In this document: one piece after another, positions 29,633 to 34,110 of the stretch | How positions within the stretch are numbered: position 1 is the first letter of the stretch | How the letters are laid out: every line of letters begins with the position of its first letter | Source of the DNA: Salpingoeca rosetta | Taxonomy: Eukaryota; Opisthokonta; Choanoflagellata; Craspedida; Salpingoecidae | NCBI RefSeq assembly: GCF_000188695.1 | Contig: NW_004754921.1 | Location: 1,467,359-1,501,468 of the forward strand | Direction of reading: 5' to 3' | Length of the DNA: 34,110 nucleotides | The notes under the pieces: generated by a model | Told to the model about the DNA's origin: nothing | What the model saw: the letters and a program-made list of their open reading frames with translations, nothing else | Databases searched by the model: none | Program-made: the position numbers and the translations under genes

Positions 29633-30826
29633 TGAGTGTGTGTGTGTGTCAAGTGAAAACAGAAACGTGCAGTAAAATACAGAAACGTGCAGCAAATACA
29701 GACAACCACAAGTGCACACATGCATCAATACATGCAGCAGCATGTTCCTATCCCGCTTTGATGCTTCGACCATACCTGTGGGCAGCCGGAGTGGGCTACG
29801 TCCTTGCCTTGTAGCTTTCCATCCACAATGTACTCGTGGCCAATCTTCTCCTGAAAGAATACAGCGCTCACACAGATGTGTATGCATGTATGCATTTGTG
29901 TGTATGTGTGTATGTGTGTGTGTGTGTGCGTTGGTGGTGGTGGTGTGCGAGTGTGAATCGGGGACAAGGTGGGTGCATCGTATCATCGTATTCTGGCTTT
30001 CATCATCAAACGCAGGTACAACATCTCCACTGCACTCCCTCTTCAAAAACCACCACCGCCCACCACCACTGCCCAGCATTGCACGCGTGTGGTCGCACCT
30101 GTGCCCACAGGATGACCTTGTCCATCATTGGTGTCTTGACACCGCAGATATCGGCAATGCCGCGCATCACGCACAGCCCGTGTGGCAGATCCTGACGGCG
30201 GCGATGGCGGCGATGGCCAGGGATACAGCACGTGCAGTCGTGGACAGCTAGTGAGGACGCAGACGGCGCACGGGGGGGGGGGAGGTGGACACATAACATA
30301 CACAGGTACGCGCATACAGGCAATCAAACGTGCTCACTCCCTCACTCACTCACTCACATATATACACACATTTGCACACATTTGCACACATTTGCACACA
30401 CACACCAACCACATCATGTTATGAGAACGCACGTCAGTGAGGTAGCGAGTGTGGAAGTTTGGCATGAAGGTGCCATCGTCCAACTGCTTGCACGGCGCCT
30501 TGAGCCCACGATACGCAAAGTTGCTGGCAAAGATCTGGTGCAGCCACATACACGCACAATTGTATGTAGGAGAACGGTTGTAGCGCAAATGTAAGCAACT
30601 GTGTTCCCACACATACACACACACGCACGGCTCTGAGCGGGCTGACTCACGCGGGCGGTTGAGCTCCTGTCCTTGACGTTGTCACCGTATGCATCGATGG
30701 TGTACTCATCAATTGGCTGCCACTGCGACAAATCTGCATCCGTGCGAGACACAATCACATCCCGACACGCCTGAACACGGCGGCGACAAACAACAGCAGC
30801 GGTGGCACGTGATGGTTGAATGTCGT

Positions 30827-30921
<95 letters not shown>

Positions 30922-32800
30922 GACTGTGAGTGAAGGAAATTAGGAAGCGTAACGGGAATTGACCACCATGGCACACATACACACACACGTACACACACAC
31001 ACACGCGCGCGCACGCACCTTCACTTCGTCGGAAATGGTCTGGAGGACGTTGCCCGTGAACTCGTCGCAGTTCTGGTAGAAGAGCGGCTGCTCGGCCACG
31101 GGTTTGCCGTCCCAGTCGCGCCAGATGCCGTACGTGATGGCGGGGTGGATGACAGCGTTTGTGCACCACATGGTGATGGTCAGGAAGTGCCCGTCCGAAA
31201 GAAACGTCGTGTTCTTGTGCAGCTGGTTCAGCAGCGGGCCCAGGCGCTGTGGACACGTGCGCATATGTGTGTGTGTGTGATAGTGTGTGTGTGTGTGTGT
31301 GTGTGCGTGCGTGCGTGTGCGTGTGTGTGTGATAGTGTTGCAGATTGAGGGAAAGGTGTGTACGTGCATACATGCGCAACGGGCGCCTAACACGCCACAC
31401 ACACACACACGCACACACACACACGCACGCATGCGCACGCACGCACATGACAGACGGCCCACCTTCCAGGTTTTTTCCGTGTGCGGCTCGTAGGAGACGA
31501 AGATGTTGGCCTTTTCGCTCTGAAGGTCCACAGATGAGCCATACTCCGTGAAGCGGCACACCCACGGCAGCGCGCCCGCACCAAACAGCGTCACATTCTG
31601 CACGCAGGATGTGCATGTGCATTTTGTGTTTGAGTTGTGTGCTCATGGTGTCGGCTGAGCAGCACACACACACAACACACACACAACACACACACGCAAA
31701 CACACACACAACAATACAACACGCACACGCACACGCACACACACACACGCAAACGAATGCTCGCTATGCACGTGCAAGACTACGAAACTGCGACACTGAC
31801 CTTCTTCTGCATGAGGTCGCCCAGCACGTGCTTTGCCAGCATGTTGAAGCCACCGGGCCCGGGGATGGCGCCCACAAACGCCCCTGCCGTGTGGTGGTCG
31901 TGATGGGGGCCACGATCATGTGAATACATGCACACGCAGGCTGATGCGGCCACACAGCAAAACGCAGGCACATACGCACACATGCCCAAGGGCACGCACG
32001 CACGCACCGTCGTGCAGGTGCGGGGCGATTTCCTTGAGGATGGGCTCGTGGGCAAACGCAGGCGTGATGAGCAGGATGAGATCCGAGTCTGGGATCACCT
32101 CTGCAGGGTCATTGGAGATGGCCTGTCCACCAATCAACGGAGACAATTGTGTGTGCATGGTTGTGCATGTATATGTGTGAGAGAGGGGGGACGGGAATAG
32201 GGTTGTTTGGGCGCGGGATTGCACTCACACGCGCGCATGCACGCAGCGAGAAGCAATGCACGAGGAATGCACGAGGAGAAGCAACCATGCGTTGCTTTTA
32301 CCGGCCAACACAATGAAACAGCGATGGATCACATCCTCATCAAGCGAATGCGGCCATGATGGCATGGTGGCGGCATCACGCGATGCGCTCACCTTGGGCA
32401 TTGCTTTGTACGAGCCGTCCTTTGTGTTGACGGTGACGCCGCCGGTCCTCTCGCAGCCTTTGCGGAACTTCCGCGCTTCCTCCTCAAACGAGAAGAAGAG
32501 GTTGACATCCGCGCCTTGGGTGGTGAACATGCCAACAGCGACGTGGGCAGCGTTGCCACCGCCGCACACCGTCACCTGACAAGTGTGTGTGTGTGTGCAT
32601 GTGTGTTTGTGTGTGTGTGTGCGTGTGCGTGTGCGTGTGTGTGTGTGTGTGCGTGCGTGCGTGTGTGTGTGTGTGTATGTGTGTGTGTGTGTGTGTTAGC
32701 GAGCGGAAAAGCCAATCTGCGTTGTGAGGCTTTCACAAGCAAGCCAATCGGCATGCAGATCTAGAGATCTGCGATCCGATACAGACTTCCACTCAGACAT
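29447..32800 (-). CDS. Opine dehydrogenase (octopine/nopaline dehydrogenase family), 11 exons, 397 aa
   Basis: NAD(P)H-dependent enzyme that reductively condenses an amino acid with pyruvate or another 2-oxo acid. Exons: 32800-32783, 32575-32393, 32122-32008, 31883-31801, 31597-31463, 31246-31019, 30770-30651, 30534-30433, 30191-30099, 29850-29776, 29488-29447; nine introns are phase 0, one is phase 1. Exon 1 (MSEWKS, donor GTATCG) is the weakest call. The N-terminal Rossmann motif is [11 protein letters not shown] (7-17), followed by [12 protein letters not shown] and [10 protein letters not shown]. The C-terminal octopine-dehydrogenase domain has [11 protein letters not shown] (His212-Pro213), HTRYLTD (Arg324) and Asp329. 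These three positions match, as I recall them, the catalytic His212/Asp329 and pyruvate-binding Arg324 of scallop octopine dehydrogenase. Length matches the family (about 400). No signal peptide, so cytosolic. The amino-acid substrate cannot be read from sequence. Confidence 0.9.
30829..30918 (-). repeat. (GT)45 array; CA at the acceptor side of opine dehydrogenase intron 6
   Basis: About 45 GT units on the plus strand, CA on the sense strand, lying in the acceptor half of intron 6 (31018-30771). The donor end of the same intron carries sense-strand GT (plus-strand CA at about 30971-31012), so this intron has a long complementary pair. Confidence 0.9.
32580..32698 (-). repeat. GT/GTGC array at the acceptor of opine dehydrogenase intron 1
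   Basis: On the sense strand this is a CA-rich array that ends about five bases before the acceptor TTGTCAG of exon 2. It replaces most of the usual pyrimidine tract. Confidence 0.85.
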
Positions 32801-33385
32801 TGCTTTTCCTCTGGCACCCCAAGCAGCCTCCACCAGCCGAGACACCCAAACACACAAACAAGACGCCCAATTGTAACATTCGATCGTGTTGTGCACACAC
32901 CACAGGACGCCGTTGTTCTTCAGCCATTATTGCGTGGTCTTCTCTTGCGGCTCTTCAGTCAGTCAAACTTGGCTGGCTGCCTTCTCCTTGCTTGCTTCCC
33001 TGGTTGCCTGGTTGATGTGCTTGGGTGTGGAAAATGCGACTGCTGGTGCACTTGCGTTGCTTTCCTTGCTTGCTTGCTTGACTGGCGGTTGTTGCTGAAT
33101 GGGTTGGTTGCCACATCAAAGACTGGTGACTTGCATTGCTGCAGCGGTGCCACTGACGAACAACTTGTGCCAGTTGTCGGCTTGCAGATGACGTGATTGC
33201 ATCACGATTGCTGCCATTTATTTGAAGATTCCCAATAAAATTCCGCAACCATGGCGCAAATGCAGCGTGTTGCGTCATTTCACGGCAAATCACGCATGTC
33301 ATGAGCCTGCGCATTTCACCAAGCAAGCGTGTACACAATTCACACACATACACAATGACACACATATGCACACACACAACATATG
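32801..33385. other. Intergenic region between opine dehydrogenase and the partial right-edge gene
   Basis: Holds the 3' UTR of the right-edge gene with its AATAAA (33222-33217, minus strand), then the presumed promoter of the opine dehydrogenase. CTTGCTTGCTTGC-type short repeats occur at 32985-33080. A second AATAAA occurs on the plus strand at 33234-33239 but has no plus-strand gene to serve. Confidence 0.5.
33217..33222 (-). terminator. Polyadenylation signal AATAAA for the right-edge gene
   Basis: A canonical AATAAA on the minus strand, 164 bases downstream of the stop codon of the partial gene. It is the only well-placed canonical signal I found in the window. Confidence 0.6.
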
Positions 33386-33398
33386 CTACGTGCTTGCA

Positions 33399-33431
<33 letters not shown>

Positions 33432-33941
33432 TGGCCACCACCATCAGCGGAGCGGGCGCGTGTGCGCGGGGTGCGGCCAACCATGAGCAGAAACGCGTGC
33501 AAGTGCTGCAGCGTGGGCAGGCGCATGGGTGGTGCGTCCTCCACGGAGAACGTCGCTGGTGGATACGCCTCTGGTAGCTCGTCTTCTCCATCACCGCGCA
33601 GTGGCGCCAGGTTGGCCACATATGGACCCCGCAACAAGCCCTAGTGCGATGGTGGTCGCGGGTGGCGGTGATAGTGGTGGTGACGAAAGATGAGCTGCGG
33701 TGGTGATGTTGTCGGGGGAGGGGTGCACTGGACATGGAGCGAAGCATGGAAAGGACAACAAGCAGCCACAGTGGCGACAGCAAGCATGCCAATGACCACA
33801 CATACACACGCACATTTGGTGTCCAGCCGCCGAATGCGATGAAGAAGTGCTTGTAAAGAATGGCCTCACCAGAGAGGTGGGGGTTTGGCAGCATGGTGCG
33901 CGTTTGCGCATGGCTGGCCACCGTATTGAACGTGTGGGTTT
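33386..33941 (-). CDS. Unrecognised protein, last two exons only (5' part beyond the window)
   Basis: Exon A 33941-33814 (enters with two bases of a split codon, ends phase 0 before GTGCGT) and exon B 33640-33386 with the stop codon. Together they give 126 residues: a folded-looking part (THTFNTVASH..., LPNPHLSGEAILYKHFFIAF, GGWTPN/GLLRGPYVAN) and then a charged region (GDGEDELPEAYPP), a Leu-rich helix-like segment (LPTLQHLHAFLLMVG), a basic patch and ten Asp in a row near the end (AAST then stop). I do not recognise the family. Splice sites, frame continuity and the downstream AATAAA support a real gene. The poly-Asp tail comes from a GTC/GTCGTC triplet repeat read on the opposite strand. 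Confidence 0.6.
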
Positions 33942-33944
33942 CTG

Positions 33945-34017
<73 letters not shown>

Positions 34018-34077
34018 TTTTCTACTTTTTTTGTCTTCATTGTTGTTGGGTGTTTGTTGTCTGGGATTTTTTTTTTT

Positions 34078-34110
<33 letters not shown>
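33942..34110. repeat. Intronic (GT)n array and terminal poly-T
   Basis: A GT array at 33947-34011 (CA on the minus strand) directly abuts the acceptor CATGCAG of the right-edge gene. It is followed by T-rich DNA that ends in a nearly pure T run (about 34067-34110). The T run may be an A-rich stretch of the minus-strand intron or an artefact of a contig end. Confidence 0.7.

Overview
The window is eukaryotic nuclear DNA. Every gene is split by spliceosomal introns of roughly 80-430 bases with GT...AG ends, coding regions are GC-rich, and (CA)n/(GT)n microsatellites are extremely dense. The gene content (a free-standing SH2 protein with tyrosine docking motifs, a GPS-bearing multi-pass membrane protein, a polypeptide GalNAc-transferase, an opine dehydrogenase, a PP2C phosphatase and a glutamine-rich zinc-finger protein) points to a unicellular relative of animals, most likely a choanoflagellate. 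That placement is inference from gene families, not from a database match.

Layout: 1-1174 upstream DNA; 1175-5006 (+) PP2C phosphatase, 5 exons; 5007-6338 convergent intergenic; 6339-11507 (-) GPS membrane protein, 2 exons; 11508-13063 intergenic; 13064-15485 (-) 228-aa SH2 protein, 9 exons including a 15-nt microexon; 15486-16539 intergenic; 16540-21898 (-) zinc-finger/poly-Q protein, 3 exons; 21899-25487 a 3.6-kb stretch with no confident gene; 25488-28960 (-) GALNT, 8 exons; 28961-29446 intergenic; 29447-32800 (-) opine dehydrogenase, 11 exons; 33386-33941 (-) the last two exons of an unrecognised gene entering from beyond the right edge; 33942-34110 intronic repeat and poly-T. Six of the seven genes lie on the minus strand. 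They are independent genes, not an operon. I see no shared pathway beyond two that fit phosphorylation signalling (PP2C and SH2) and two that fit the cell surface or secretory route (GPS protein and GALNT).

The most striking feature is the arrangement of the microsatellites inside introns. Read on each gene's own sense strand, (GT)n tracts sit at the donor side and (CA)n tracts at the acceptor side. I found no intron with the reverse order. In the pre-mRNA such tracts could pair as (GU)n:(CA)n and bring the splice sites together. In the SH2 gene the GT tract and CA tract lie in the two introns flanking the microexon, so the same stem would enclose it and could favour its in-frame skipping.

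All exon models were built by hand from reading frame, splice sites and protein-family fit. None has been checked against transcripts.
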